A stretch of DNA of 64,000 bases, from positions 620,001 through 684,000 of the forward strand of contig JAZGTN010000037.1 in assembly GCA_037783415.1 (NCBI GenBank). The letters run 5' to 3'. The position numbers and the translations under genes are program-made. The stretch is from Leptasterias polaris. Its lineage: Eukaryota > Echinodermata > Asteroidea > Forcipulatida > Asteriidae. The notes beneath the pieces were generated by a model. It was not told the origin of the DNA. It did no database searches and saw nothing but the letters and a program-made list of their open reading frames with translations. How positions within the stretch are numbered: the stretch's first letter is position 1; each line of letters starts with the position of its first letter. Of this stretch, positions 11,901 through 24,139 are shown one piece after another.

Positions 11901-14900
11901 CAAGTTAAGCTCAGAATTGTTGCTTACGATAGGCCTAGAATTTCATCTTTTAGAGGGTGAGGCCATTATCATTTTGCAAAGGAAACATTGGAAAATCTTA
12001 AAGTCTATGGGAAACTTTCGAAGTGGCACCTAGGGCAAGTCCAGGGGCAGTGGAGGCCATGTCGTCTGTGGCCTCTGTGTAATCCAGGCCTATAAATTGG
12101 GCACAGGGCATAACTTGCTTCTCCTCACTAGGTGTATAAATGGGATGAAATTCAAATCCAGTTTATTCCATTTTATTTCATCACTTTTTATAAGCAAAAT
12201 GTTAAACTTGGAGGTTGTTTATAAAACTCTGTGACGTTATTAGTGCGGAGTGCTATTGTTTGGACTAGGAAAAGATTGGAATGCCTGACCCTGTAATAAG
12301 CAATTGTTGTTTTAAATCATATTTTTAGATGTTAATTTAAACTCTTCTGTGTATGTGGTATTTCTTTGACAGTTTCGCCATTTTTACTTGGACGGGCGCT
12401 GTGGGCAGCCAGTAGGTTTTCACTAGCCATGTCTCCAGATTTAATTCAAAGGTTTGTCAGGACACAATTGTTCAAAGCAAATTTAAGACAAACGTTTTAC
12501 CTCAAGTTGTTGTTTTTTTACCAATCAAAAACTGTGACAATAGTAGTGGCTGTTAAATGTGTACAAATTGAACCAATTAACCTGACGTCATCATCCCGCC
12601 CTTTTTGGAGTCAATGTCCTAGTGTGTTATACAGTTTAGTGTGCATTTTAGGTGATGCTGCTTTTACACAATTTTGATAATACCTGAATCGCTGTTTCAG
12701 CCTCACCGTGAAAACATGTGTTTTTGTAGATATTTAATAAAATGGTTGAACTGAGCCATAACAATTTATAGGTACACTTACTTTAATCTTGTTGATTTGG
12801 TCAATCCTCCCTCCATTTTTTTTTCTGGTAGATTTTTAGTGTTTACGGTTAAGGGTCTAGAGGTAGGTCAACCCCCTGCGATAAGAATATCAGCAGTCCG
12901 AGCTATCTACGGTTTCTGTGAGCATCTAAAGACGTCGGGAAGCACACAGATCATTGTGCCTTACCTTCCAGAGATCATGGAAGGATTGATTCAGCTAGCG
13001 ACGCAGTTTACCAATGACGTACTCTCACTAGTACTAGAGTGTGTTTGTGTTGTACTTACGGTAAGTACGCTAATATAATAATAATAACAATGATAACGTA
13101 CATTTACTTTGGTGCACATATCCCTCACAACTAGTTTTTGTAAATTTATGACAGGATTCTCTTTATGTTATTTTTTAAAATTGCAAACTGATTTGTAATT
13201 TGCTGAGTACTTGTGTACTATTCTTGTTCCGCTACAGATAGATGACGCCTTTACAGTACAATATGAAAGCAAAGTTGCACCACTCACGATAGCCCTATTC
13301 TTAAAATATAATCAAGGTGAGAAAGATATTGTTCCAAATTATTTTTAAATTTTATATTTCTGTATGTGTTAGAACAGTGTGTTTAAAAATCTACTTGCAA
13401 GTTAGATTTCAATCTATTACTATTATTATTATTTGAATATATATTTCTGGTAATGAAACCAACATCTTAATCCTTTGATGTTTTTTACATTTTACTTATT
13501 TTTGTTATTGATGTTTATTGCTTTATTGTCTTTTTTTAAACTATTGTGTCTACTTTTCAAATATTTTAATATTTTTTCTGTAATATTTTTATATGTGCAA
13601 ACTGAGGTAACAGTTTTCATGCCGGCATGATGAATAAATAATTGAATTGATTTCAATTGAATTAACATTGATAAATTTTGAATTTCTTTATTTACTTTAG
13701 ATCCAGCCACAACGTCGCTAGTGGAGGAAATTTTCAGAGAGTTATGTAGCAGACGAGGATGCCAGGACTCGTTGCATGCAAGATTACTGCCCACCCTTGT
13801 CAGTATACTTGTTGCTCCGGCTGAGAAAGTACCCATCGGCTTACAGTCAGTAAGTAGGATAACTTTTGCAAATTCATGATACAATGATTTTCCTTGACGC
13901 AACGATACGGTCTTAAGCATTTTTGAATTTTGTTAAACTTTTTCTATTATAGAGCACCACTTTTGTTATGGTTTTATTTGAAACGTTTACTTATTACTGT
14001 AAACTAAATCGTCCACTACGTGTTTGCTCCATAGACCTCACTGGATATTTTAACAGTCGTCGTTCGAAATAGTTCAGTCCCTTTGTCTGACACGCTCATC
14101 AACAATGCCTTCCCATCCGTAGCACATTGTACCCTAAAGACCGATGACAACGCAACAATGCAGGTAAACAGAGTTATGATAAATAGATGTAAAAAACAGT
14201 CAGGAATCATTGATTATTCAATGGGTTATGATAACAATATGCAGTTCTTATGTAGCGCTTTATCACACCCGAGGACGTCCCTAAGCACTTAGGATTTTTC
14301 TACAAGGTATGCAAAGCTTTGTTTGAATATTACAACCTATTTATTTGCATAGCACCATGTAATGGTTTACAAGGTGCCGTGGCGTAATCTACAGCCGACT
14401 ATGGTTCGGACCCCTTCTCTTAAAAACTAAAATTGGATCCTGACAATACCTCACGTCCATCAGTCATGTAAAAACATTTGTGTATGATACATGTACTTTG
14501 TGCAAACTATTTTATTTTAATTTTTTTATTGGAACAGTATCATCATTTGTTTAGAAAAAAATATTTGGCGAAAATTGTTCCATGCAACTTTAATCAGTAA
14601 AAGGGTAGGCACATTATACATGTTACTAAGATTTTTTGCTAAATAGTTTTCTTGTTTTCTCTCATGAAATATTTCTGAAAACCAGTATGAATTTTGACAG
14701 ATTGACAAAAGTGTTGTCTTTTTGAAGCCTTTTTGTTTTCTTGTAAATGAAGGGAAAAACTATTACTCCCTCAAAAGTTATAATTAAAGATACAAAGTTT
14801 GAGAAACAATACACCGATCCATTAAAGGGAGTTTATACTTTTGGTAAATGTCAAAGACCAGTATCCTCACTTGGTGTATCCCAACATATACATGAAACAA

Positions 14901-15890
14901 CAAACCTGTGAAAGTTTAAGCTTAATCGGTCATTGCAATCACCAGAAAAAAGTGGGGGAAAACCTTAAGTGTTTTCACTGTTTTCAAACATCGAGTTTTC
15001 GACTCGTGAGATCAAAACTAATTGTTTTACTCATTTCTCAAAAACTATAGCATTTAAAGCAAAAATATTTCAAAGGGAGTTTCCCATCATGACCATCTTT
15101 ATACCATGTAAGTTATGTGTGAATCTGTGAACATTTATATTTTTACTCTAACCAATGTTACAAACACCCTTTAAGCCACGCCCATTTCTCATTGACCAAT
15201 CACAACCGCGAAATCTGATCACCATTTGAGCTGTTTGGTGATCTTTGCACTAATGGTGATCGAGTTTCGCGGCTGTGATTGGTCAACTCGTAAGGAGGCG
15301 GGGCTTAATGGATCGATCTATTGAGTAGCTGGAATAATACGCGAGTGAGTTTGCTAAAATTGAGTTGAGGAACTATTTTTTGTGTGTGTGAAATATCTCA
15401 TGACCAGAGTGGTGGTGAGTGCCTTCGTGCATACGTCGCTGTCGCCTACAACCAGATTGCCTCCTGGCAGGATGCAGAGGGTCGGAGCGGTCTACAGTAC
15501 GCCATTGAGGTAGTCACACGGCTACTCAACCCCTCCACCTCAGAGTTCACTGCGGCCTTCGTGGGGCGACTCGTTGCGATACTCATCACAAAGGCTGGGA
15601 GCGCTCTGGGGGATAAGTCGGACATGATCTTGAGGGCGGTGTTGAGTAAAATGCAGCAGGCTGAGACGCTGAGTGTTACGCAGGTGAGTAGTCTGGTTCC
15701 GTGTTCCGACCCATCTTTGAATATGCTGCCCCCGTGTGGTATTCAGGTTTAACATGCAAACAATCTGTATGTGTTGAATCCATCCAAAAACAAGCTTGCA
15801 AAATCATTGTTGGCAGCAAAGTTAGGTAAGAACTTTGTCTTAGTTTGAAACAAATAAAGTGAAGTGAAATTTGAATGTTATATTGTATTT

Positions 15891-15922
<32 letters not shown>

Positions 15923-18900
15923 TAAATAATATCACAACTATATCACAACCTGTTGCCTACCTACTATGTCCAACAGTTGAGAAGAAGCTTTTAAGCTTGA
16001 TACATTTTGGCACTTTTGAACTTGCGTGTTATGTAAATGCTACTGTAGGACATTTTTGTACTGACTTGATAAGATTCTTGTCACGGGTATCCAAGTTTTT
16101 ATTTGATTTATTGGGCAAACTACAAGGAAAATACATGCAAATACATACAAAATAGACAGAAAACATCAAGAAGATAACACAAAAAAGGCAAAGACTTATT
16201 TCCAATGTGGTCCTCTGAATGAAAACAAAATGGGGCACAGTCAATCCATGGACGAAACAATAAACTTGATGGAGTATAACAAAATACAAGCAAACAGGAC
16301 GGGACTATAAAAGCAATCTACCAAAGCACAAGAATTAAGCCCAGGTTAAAAAATAGAGAAATCAAGGATATATTAAAAAAAAAATACATGTATATATAAA
16401 GAGTAAAAATCCATAAAATTACATGGATAGAAGGAAGAAGGCTTTATAAATATTTGCTTACAAGATGGGAAATTAAAAATAGTTGAAAACATTGGTGGTG
16501 GCGACAAGCATGTTGTTGATCAAGAGGTTTTGTATTAAGGTGTTAAGATTGTTTCTTATTTATTTGCAGTCCCTGCTCATGGTCTTTGCACATCTTATGC
16601 ACAGTTGCATGGAGGATGTGCTAGAGTTCCTAAGCAGTGTACCTGGGCCCACTGGCAAACCAGCCCTAGAATTTGTATTGACCGACTGGGTTACTAGGCA
16701 GAATATGTTCTACGGGGCTTATGACAGTAAAGTTAGGTAAGAACTTTGTCTTGCAGTGGTTAGTTTGAAACTTGATTGTTATCTTTCATGTTGATATTAG
16801 GAATTAACATTGACAAGTAGAGGTTAAAAAAAAAAAATTGTAGTTAAAGATTTCGTTGTTGATATTAGGAATTAACATTGACGAGTAGATGTTTAACAAA
16901 TATAAAATTGTAGTTAAAGATTTCGTTGTTTAATCCTATATTACTATCGGTGCACCCTCCTGCACAACTGGCCCTTGCCACTAAGTACCACAGGAGACTG
17001 TGAAGACTAAGTCCACAGTAGACTAAGTCCACAGTACACAGTCCATGGGGCTTCCACATAATACCAGCTGTACATACAGAAGAAAACCATGCAAGGTACG
17101 GTACTTTGTGGCTGTCTGTGGTACCTGTGTATATAGAAGCACATGAACAATGTGTTAAACTAAACACAGGCTGTCATGTCAACTCTTCTCCCCTAAATTT
17201 GTATACCTGGCTCAATTTCATAAAGCTGTTTAGCACAAAAAGTTGCTTAGCATGGACAAATCTAGCTTAACAGAAACAGGTTACCAGCCAAACTACAATG
17301 TCATGTATATTGTTTGTGACTGGTTCCCTGCTAAGTTTGGCGGAGCATAATTTTCTGCTAAATTGCTTTATAAAATTGCGCACAGGTTGTAGACCTCTGA
17401 TTTGGCCTCTAGATTTTCAAACAGCCCTCAGACTTCTCGCTGTTTTACATGGTAAATTATTTATTATTTGAAATATTTTGTGATTGTTGTAGTATAACAG
17501 CGTTGAGTAAACTCCTACAGCACATGATCAATAAACCAGATCATCGATTAGAAGGAATTATCGTCAAAGGAGACCAAATCTTCAACCCAGCTGAGGGTAT
17601 ACGGACAAGATCTAAAGCAGCGCAATGTAAGATGTAATTCTTGTATCGTAATAACAAGGGAATCAAAGTGCGTTGAAGTGGTTTTAAACTTGCTGTTTAA
17701 TTTTACCGGTTCGAATCCCGCCAGGGGCACTATGTGGATTGGGTTTACAGTCCCTGCCTGATTGCTTGGGTTTTCCCTGGAATAATTCTGCTGGGTTTTC
17801 CTCCCACATCTAAAACTGAAACCTCCTTCTTTGTCTTCTCTCCATGGTGTTCTCGGCTAGTACAGTGATCAAATTCACTTTTCTGGGAATCCTTGGCTTC
17901 ACAAACAGAATAAATAATATAAGTAAATGCAATTTACTTTCCTTTCCCATGCCTTCTCAATCTTTGACATTTCCCATGAAGGTGTTTTAGCCTTTTCCGT
18001 TCCATTCTTACTACAGCACCGGAGCAATGGACTAGCATTCCTCTACAGGTGAAGATCTATAAGTTATTATTAAATGAGTTACTCAATGCAATGGAGAGCA
18101 ACGTCTCGCAGCAAGCGTCGGCCGGAGGAGAGGATCTTGAAGAGGTTAGACTTATTGACATCAAATTCACCCTGAAACTTATTATACAGGATTAGTAAGG
18201 GTACAAATCTTTGTTAGTTGTAGTCTGAAAGCTTACTGATATGGAGTTCATACTAGAAGTTCACATCTAAAACGGAAATTTCTTTATCCGTTTCTCTACA
18301 TAGCTATGACAATATAGCTGTCGAGATTGAAGTGAAAAATGATTTCACAAATCTGTTGTGTTCGTGGTCGACGCAGGTGAAAATAAGATTAACATTTGTA
18401 GGAACGTTCTTGCTTTTATCTCGTTTGTTTTTATCATGTCACTTGCCATGTGGTTGAAAAAATATTTCATTCAGCCTGAAGGTAAAATTCAGACCACAAT
18501 TTCTAGAGAGAACTGTAACTGATAAATAACTTGTAGTGATAGGGCAGCCTCGCTACCATGGGCAGTGTGCCGTATCGTTACTTCTTGTCACTAACCACTG
18601 GAAGGGAAGCACCGAAAAACAACAAAAGTGACTGCTCTGCGTACTCACTTGTTATAAACCTTTAAGTGCTTGCAGGGTGCTAAGTGCGTGCATGTCAAAA
18701 TGCAAGTAATTTGATGCATTTTAGTTCAAATGAATCATGTTTTTAGACATTCACCCCAAGTTGCATACAGTACGACATTTCACAAGATATAAGAGGAATG
18801 AGAGGGGACCAGTTGCTCTATGACTTGATGAAATATATTTGGATATTTCAAAGTCAAACTTCTAGGGGTTATGAACGAGCAAGGCATTCATGGGGATAAA

Positions 18901-20380
18901 TAGCGAAGCGAAATTGTACACCACTGGGAATGGGGTTGGTGATAATGTGATTACTCCACAAGGTGAACTACGAATCCCAAACTGATAAGAATTCTTACTT
19001 GTTCTTTTATCAGGATGATGGTTGGGAGGACGGTGAAGATGATGATGAATATGAAGAGGATGATGATGGTGATGAGGGACCACTGAGTGAGCAGGCCTTA
19101 CTAGCTCAGCTATCGGACTACTCATCTGGTCTCATCTACCCTGGTAAAATAAAAAACAGTTCCACTTAACCTAGCAGGGTCCTTAGTCAGTCATACTTTG
19201 TATTGACAAGGTCCTTTAGATCTGATCCATATTTACGATGCATGTGTATTGGTTAGGGGCCATTAAGTTTAATCATTGTTTAAAAAATTTGATCCTTTTT
19301 TGAAATTTTGCATGGATGTGTCAAAAGAGATAAATGAAAATAGAAATTTAGTTTTTAATTCAAATAATAGAACTATCTGTGCATTTCCATTGTTAAGTGT
19401 CAACCTCGTTTCAATAGCTGACCTCCGTGCCCGATGGGGAGATGGCAAGGATTTTCTCTTGTTTCAGATAAAAAAATTGCATGCTGGAAGCCAGGAAATG
19501 CCATTGAAAACTCCTGAGCTAGGAGAACATTTGTTTAAAATATCTGCTTCATTTGAGGCCTTACGCGCTACACAGAGGATGGGCCAATGAAGAACCTCCT
19601 TTGACCTTTTGACCTCTACACGAGGGCGGCCTACCTAAGTGGCATCAAGTGCTTAAGGTCTATATAAACACAGACTAAGTACTTGTCAGGAAGTGCTTTT
19701 TGTGGCAGTTTCAGGTTACAATTTGAATAACAATTCAACGACTTTAAACTTTTAAAATTCAATAAGAAATCTTGAGTGCTATGTGCAGGAACCTGAAATA
19801 GATTTATGCTCATTCCCATATAACAGGATTGCATGATCTGTGTGGGGATGAGGTTGACGAGGAGGAGGATGACCCAGATGCTCTGAATGATCCTATCTTT
19901 CAACTTGACCTTCAGGTGTGTATAGATTAATAGTCTCCACAGTTTATTTTCTGTGCAAGAGTGAAACAAATAGGTCACATAATTCGCTGTTCGTCAATCT
20001 TTTAGGCAGTGTAAAAGGCATGATGAATGAGTGAAATTGATCACCAGAATGCATTACACAAGACATTGGCCACTCCGGCTTAACATCCCATCCAATTTCT
20101 GATTAAATTTCAACAAAATTACAGGCAGGAAATTTCACAATAATAACTAAACACAAAATAAACAAGAATAAATATTCAAATTAGTTTGAGTGATTTCTGT
20201 CAAGTTGATCTTTACTTATTCTGCTCTCTTTTTCTTCCACCCCCCTTCATTTCTTTCTTGCAGGCGTATCTTACTGACTTCATGCAACAACTATCCCACC
20301 AGCCTTGCCACGGCCTCTTCACACCCCACCTAACCTACAATGAGAAACAGTTATTATCAAGCATAGGAGTGTCAGTATGA
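2941..20380 (+). CDS. IPO9: Importin-9 (complete, 23 coding exons)
   Basis: Importin-9 is a karyopherin-beta import receptor; the human protein carries core histones H2A-H2B, some ribosomal proteins and actin. Coding exons: 2941-3079, 4125-4186, 5305-5391, 6378-6579, 7071-7255, 7889-8008, 8346-8505, 9013-9164, 10033-10131, 10271-10380, 11338-11477, 12373-12451, 12832-13060, 13238-13316, 13701-13849, 14035-14163, 15408-15683, 16570-16736, 17493-17626, 18017-18144, 19014-19143, 19827-19915, 20264-20380. These sum to 3162 nt, giving 1053 aa against 1041 in human. All junctions are GT-AG with matching phase. Diagnostic blocks include [43 protein letters not shown] and [16 protein letters not shown]-type helices run throughout. 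An acidic loop lies at about residues 943-1000 ([13 protein letters not shown] and [12 protein letters not shown]), as in family members that bind histones. The 5' exon begins at 2900 and has an in-frame TAA at 2908, so ATG 2941 is the start. Confidence 0.96.
3170..3390 (+). repeat. SINE-A, tRNA-like head (intron 1)
   Basis: A tRNA-derived repeat with A-box-like GGCTCAGTGG, B-box-like GGTTCGAATCCAACC, and a body ending in GTTTTCCTCCCACATCTAAA. Related copies lie at 3665-3925 (minus), 17705-17925, 24140-24560 and 54820-55040. Confidence 0.7.
3665..3945 (-). repeat. SINE-A copy in reverse, with poly-C
   Basis: This is the reverse complement of the SINE-A family. It begins with the family 3' end (CAAGGATTCTCAGAAAAGTG) and reaches the B-box complement GGGGTTCGAATCAG. 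It ends at a run of about 24 C (3921-3944), probably a grown homopolymer at the element head. It faces the plus-strand copy at 3170 within the same IPO9 intron. Confidence 0.7.
4273..4830. mobile_element. Nested MITE: CCCAACTTGA-TIR element with inner element
   Basis: Terminal inverted repeats of about 95 bp start near GTTCCGTCCCAACTTGACAA on the left and end with the complement (TTGTCAAGTTGGGGCAGAAC) on the right. Each arm contains small palindromes such as CCCAACTATAGTTGGG. No coding capacity. It lies in IPO9 intron 2 and is split by a second element at 4389-4672. Confidence 0.75.
4389..4672. mobile_element. GGGCCC MITE, nested copy
   Basis: A 284-bp element with termini GGGCCCAATTTCATAGAGCT and AGCTCTATGAAATTGGGCCC. 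Its interior holds inverted blocks GCTTAC and GTAAGC. It sits inside the 4273-4830 element, so it inserted later. This is the most frequent repeat family in the window. Confidence 0.8.
5455..6015 (+). repeat. SINE-C copy with embedded poly-C
   Basis: It starts with GTGTGTCATGGCTGAGCGGT (A-box-like) and continues with TCATGACACTTTAGTCCTTG. It also contains the family phrase GTATGCTCCCAAAGGGAG near 5887 and the tail GTATGTTGTTATTATT. A C run and poly-G stretches (5590-5730) interrupt it. Related copies lie near 58761 and 63657. It occupies IPO9 intron 3. Confidence 0.6.
8535..8935 (+). repeat. Degenerate tandem array, about 35-bp unit
   Basis: Roughly ten decayed units built on the phrase TACCTAAATGTAGCCCAAAT followed by CTAAATGTAGCTCCAACCC fill most of IPO9 intron 7. 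Units differ by small substitutions and indels, so this is an old array. Confidence 0.75.
10664..11135 (-). repeat. Tandem array of four tRNA-like SINE-B monomers
   Basis: Four consecutive minus-strand units of about 115-125 bp. Each reads GGGATTTGAACCTGCGACCT (B-box side), then CTACCAACTGAGCGATCTAG (A-box side), then a spacer with CCCTATTTTATTTTTTGG. The rightmost unit is best preserved. Located in IPO9 intron 10. Single copies of the same family occur at 23270-23580, 25195-25450, 28325-28440 and 57440-57545. Confidence 0.75.
11142..11294. mobile_element. AATAGACC MITE (decayed)
   Basis: Termini are AATAGACCCCTTACATATGA and AGGTCTATAT, with inverted TGACCTCAGTGATGG/CCCTCACTGAGGTCATT inside. 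It belongs to the same family as the intact copy at 41471-41649. Fragments at 19590-19665 and 31430-31490 share the AAGGTCTATA end. Confidence 0.6.
11927..12095 (+). repeat. CAGGCCTGGAATTTCAT dispersed repeat copy
   Basis: A short element with the phrases GGCCTAGAATTTCATCTTTT, TCTTAAAGTCTATGGGAAAC and CTGTGTAATCCAGGCCT. It recurs at 31184-31322, 36370-36525 and 61247-61350. The ends are weak inverted repeats (CAGGCCTNGAATT), so it is probably a MITE of about 140 bp. Confidence 0.6.
14809..15328. mobile_element. GATCCATTAAGCC MITE interrupted by a TTAA MITE
   Basis: The left end ACACCGATCCATTAA and right end GGGGCTTAATGGATCGATCT flank a palindromic core (GACCAATCACA, CGCGAAA, then the complement). 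The left arm is broken at its own TTAA by a second element (14826-15174). An uninterrupted copy exists at 47839-48003 and shows what the empty site looked like. It lies in IPO9 intron 16. Confidence 0.8.
14826..15174. mobile_element. TTAA-flanked MITE (piggyBac/Kolobok-type target)
   Basis: It is flanked by TTAA on both sides (14822-14825 and 15171-15174). The ends are inverted: AAAGGGAGTTTATACTTTTG at left and the complement of AAAGGGTGTTTGTAACATTG at right. The interior shares GTCAAAGACCAGTATCC and CAACATATACATGAAA with the copy at 60219-60570. No coding capacity. Confidence 0.8.
15889..15922 (+). repeat. (TTTA)n microsatellite
   Basis: About eight perfect TTTA units in IPO9 intron 17. Confidence 0.9.
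16940..17135. repeat. Dispersed repeat (CAGCTGTACATACAGAAGAA family)
   Basis: It contains TACTATCGGTGCACCCTCCT, CCAGCTGTACATACAGAAGA and TGTCTGTGGTACCTGTGTAT. The same block, partly duplicated in tandem, occurs at 42140-42335 in the other long gene. No coding capacity is seen. Confidence 0.55.
17205..17390. mobile_element. GGGCCC MITE copy (short form)
   Basis: It begins GGCTCAATTTCATAAAGCTG and continues with TTAGCACAAAAAGTTGCTTAG, TTGTTTGTGACTGGTTCCC and GCTTTATAAAATTG. This is the standard interior of the short subfamily. Located in IPO9 intron 18. Confidence 0.65.
17705..17925 (+). repeat. SINE-A copy (IPO9 intron 19)
   Basis: It carries the B-box-like CCGGTTCGAATCCCGCC, the body phrase GTTTTCCTCCCACATCTAAA, and the 3' end GGGAATCCTTGGCTTCACAA followed by an AATAAATAAT-like tail. 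It is one of the more complete SINE-A copies. Confidence 0.7.
18540..18905 (+). repeat. Dispersed repeat shared with IRAK4 intron
   Basis: The blocks CAGCCTCGCTACCATGGGCA, GAGGGGACCAGTTGCTCTAT and TTTGGATATTTCAAAGTC recur in the opposite orientation at 50920-51370 within an IRAK4 intron. The two copies are diverged. No ORF of note is present. Confidence 0.6.
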
Positions 20381-20422
20381 ATGGAACCAGACTATTTTAT
20401 TCACGGTCAGTAAGAATGGTAT

Positions 20423-20428
20423 AATAAA
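20423..20428 (+). terminator. Candidate IPO9 polyadenylation signal
   Basis: The first AATAAA after the IPO9 stop codon lies about 43 nt downstream. A UTR this short is possible but not typical. Further A/T-rich candidates exist near 22660, so this is only the first option. Confidence 0.25.
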
Positions 20429-22839
20429 GCAGAGTATGAATGCGTTTTTGAGATGTGAGGAAAGTTGGCTGTTCGCAAACTTGCTCTTATTTTAAAGAAA
20501 TTCTTTAAAATAGGTAAGTTGCCAACAAACTGTTTACAATGTAATGACTCAAACAAAATCCATGGCGCTATTCTAGTTTGCTGTAGGTTGGTGAAGGCGG
20601 TAGTGTGACCCCTGTCAACCATGCATCCTCCAGAAATGTTACTGAGTCAAATATGGCGTCATGCTCTAAGTTTTTGGACTGACTCTTGAGGGCGCTGTTT
20701 TCATAGGCTAGGATTTCAACAATTCTGTTTTCATGAAATGCAAATAATGTTTGACAAAGTCACTTTTGAGTTCCAACGGATTTGACTTCTTTTAAGAGAA
20801 GTTTAAATACAACGATTTGTAAATCTGTTTTCCTTTCAGTCGACATTTAACTTTTTCAACAAATCATCCACGAACTGTAGGCATAGTACCCAGTACCTAA
20901 ATTATGACATAAGTACAATTTCAGCTAGCTTTTTAATGAAAACTTAGATTAAAATAAGTTCCTTGTTTGTTTCTGTGCCAAAACCAAGGAAAATAGTGAA
21001 ATGTTAGTAATGCACTCACAAATAATAGATTGCTTATTATTCGGTACTGAAAGGAAGTACTGAAAAAAGAAATGCGTGGAGCTTGGGGTGCGGGAGTAAA
21101 AATAATACAATAGACAGAATTTAACACATGTTGGTCTGAGAGGAACAGATGTTTACGAAACATGCAACTAACAGGTGTGCAACTTTTCAGCTCTTCAGCT
21201 GATTTCCTCGTTTTAAATTTCTCAGCTGCGCCATTGAAAATTGAAAAACACAGGAGGAAGTCTTGCTGCCCCTGGGAATGTCTTCTTGTTAGGACAGAAT
21301 ACAGTTGCATGCCTGAATTACGGTTTAGTTAAGTAACAATGCTATACAACTACTATTTATTTATTGCTTCGTTTTTCGCTGTATTTAAAAGTATGATATA
21401 GGATTGTTAATAACCAACAGGACTTCTGGTCGATTTTTCGACTGAAGTTTGACTTTTTGTTAACTTGATATTTAGTACAAATTATCCTGATCAATGTTTC
21501 TTTCGTAAATACTGCCATTTGTGATCAGAATATCTCCCAATACTATTTTTTATTATTTTATGAATGAGCACCTAATGCCTCGCAAAAAATACAATGTTTT
21601 CCCATAACAAGATGACTTGTAAACCCCAATTTGATAAAATGTTTACCATTTAAATATGGTATGTTTTGGTGAAATATTGAATTGAGTGAACTCTTAACAA
21701 AATACAATGTTGTGTTTTACCTATATATAGAAGGTATCATTCAAAAACTCCCATACCGCACAACTATTCTGTGAAGTTAGTTTCAGTAAGATTTTAGTAA
21801 CAAATAGCAACTAGTTGCCGTCTGGCAACTTTTTGCTGAGCATGACAAAACAAACCCTCCGATTGTATCTTATTTGTACTATTTGTATAGAACTTGGCTT
21901 AAAAAGACACAAATTGTACTTTCCTTTTGAGAGATTATGTTAGAATTCAGCTATGACACCTCACTGAGTTCATGCTTCCAATTCGAAGTCTTCTAAAAAA
22001 GGGTCGGCTGGCTATGAACTACTCCCATACCTGCAGTTTTTTGCAAAATATCTCTACATATCTTGTCTAATTGAAAGATCTGTAGATTGGAGTTTGCTAT
22101 TGAAAGAGAGAGCAAAGGTACTTGTTAGTAGTATATGGAAAGAGACAACAACACAAAATAATGCAAGAATTGCATTTTTATTTATGTTGGCAGTGGTATA
22201 CATTCCCATATACAAGTTGACTACTACATGTATTACAGCAGGTTGGTTGTGGAATTGTGCCTTTGATGATACAATAATGGAATTTGGCACACAGAGTATG
22301 TCATGAGAAAGCTGTAGGGCTTTACAAATTTCCCCTTTGAAAAAATATAGCTTGGCTTACAGTGAAACTATGTCACACTTACGACCAGGACATTGTGGAG
22401 GGCCTTTTATAATGGACAGATACAAAAGAAAATACCTTCAAGATGACTTCAATCGAAAATAAAAAACAATTTCCACGTACTGTTTTTTCATGAAACTTAA
22501 TTATATTGCAATAAGTTGTGAAATTATAAATCATGGTAGGCTCTTAAAAAGCTTCTAAAGGAAAAGCTACTAAGTAGGTCTCTGTTGACATTATAAAAAA
22601 ATTGTTGTTTAAATGTCTGTGTGACCCTTGCACTGTTTATTTAAATTATAATAAAATAATGTACAAATGTGAGACATAGTGGCTAATCTCTACGGTATCT
22701 TTGTAGAATGATTTTTTACTTAAATTGAACACACTATGGTTTTTTTTTAACTAAGGATTCTTCCCAAATCCCTCAAAATCCAAATGTGTTTGTTATTCAA
22801 CACCACATTCTGGATTCTGATATTATTATTACTACATGT

Positions 22840-23115
22840 GTCTGGTAATAAAACCAAGGATGCCTCATAAGTGAACTTAATTACTGTAGCTCGCAAGCTT
22901 GAGGAAACCTATAAACAAGGGTGTTTGAAACACTGGGGTTAACCCCTACTCTTCCACGATATGTGTTCTGGGTTCTTTTATATGCACTACCAATCGTAGT
23001 ACACGGGACCTACAGCTGAATGTCCCATCCGAAGGACAAAGCAATTATGGTAAAATATCTTGTTTAAGGACACGAGTGCCACGACCAGGACTTGAACCCA
23101 CACTCTGCTGATCAG
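22840..23115 (-). repeat. SINE-A end fused to SINE-C (reverse)
   Basis: 22840-22890 carries the SINE-A 3' end (ACCAAGGATGCCTCATAAGT). 22930-23115 carries the SINE-C complement, with GTCCCATCCGAAGGACAAAG, GTTTAAGGACACGAGTGCCA, GACTTGAACCCACACTCTGC and CACCAGAGCTTAAG. Confidence 0.6.
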
Positions 23116-23269
23116 AAACACCAGAGCTTAAGTAGCTGTATGAAGCGTTGGTTTACTTATGCAGCGTTTCAGTTCAGTAAGAGGTTTATTTTCACACTCG
23201 TCATGAAACAGATTTAACTCAACAATAGGGTAATATAAATTGACTGTGAAAGTAACCAATAGTAAATAT

Positions 23270-23580
23270 ATTTTGGGTAAACAATTATATTTTGGGGTGA
23301 ACAGAGAAAATAGGGAGACTGCCATCATAGGTAGCTCAATTGGTTGAGTGCTGGCATGTTAGGTCAAGTTTGCACAAGGTCAATTTGTCGACTAGCGGCT
23401 GATATTGACTAGTACTCATGGTTAAAAAAACGTGTTGGGTACCAGGCAATGTCAACTTTTGTTCGACAAATGGTCCTTGTGCGAACTTGGCCCTAGTCCG
23501 GAGGTCGCAAAATCCCATTCTAGTGAATAATTTTTCTTTGCTCACCCAAAATTGAATTATAAACCCTGTCAGTTTGCCTT
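23270..23580 (+). repeat. SINE-B copy interrupted by a hairpin element
   Basis: The tRNA-like head (ATAGGTAGCTCAATTGGTTG, then GTCCGGAGGTCGCAAAATCC) is split by about 130 bp with inverted ends: CAAGTTTGCACAAGGTCAAT at left and GTCCTTGTGCGAACTTGG at right. The SINE tail CAGTTTGCCTTGTGGTTTA follows. Confidence 0.65.
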
Positions 23581-24139
23581 GTGGTTTAGTACTTGATAAT
23601 ATAACCGAAAAATTACAACATATGTATTGGGATGGAGTTATTGAAGTTAAGAACAATCCTCTTTGTTTTGTTTTAGACATAATGTTGTATAATATCTGCC
23701 TCCATCTGACTCTCCTTGCTCTCCTTAGTTATACCTCAGAAAGTGTCTGTTGCAGTCCTCCACTCAGGAGGAATATGATGGCGCTGCTTACTGCTACATT
23801 CTGCACACAATAAACTGTGCAAGACTCGCGCGTGTTCATACATTTGTTTGACCACTTTGGCCCCTCGTACATTACTGTATAGCATGAAGGAAACAAGCTG
23901 GTAGACTTTAACAGGTCCTAGTGTTTGAATATACGTGAGACTTGCACAGTCTACTATTAGTTGCTTCATGCAAGGCTCAAGCTGTTATGTGTATAAGCAG
24001 CATAGAGCTGTTGATTAATACAGCGTTTTGATTTTTGAAGCCATGTGGGTGCATCCATGTTTGTGTGAAAGGAAATGTTTGTCAGGCTTGTACAGCTATT
24101 TAATTCTTTCCTTTTCCATGCATCTAGAATCTATAAATT

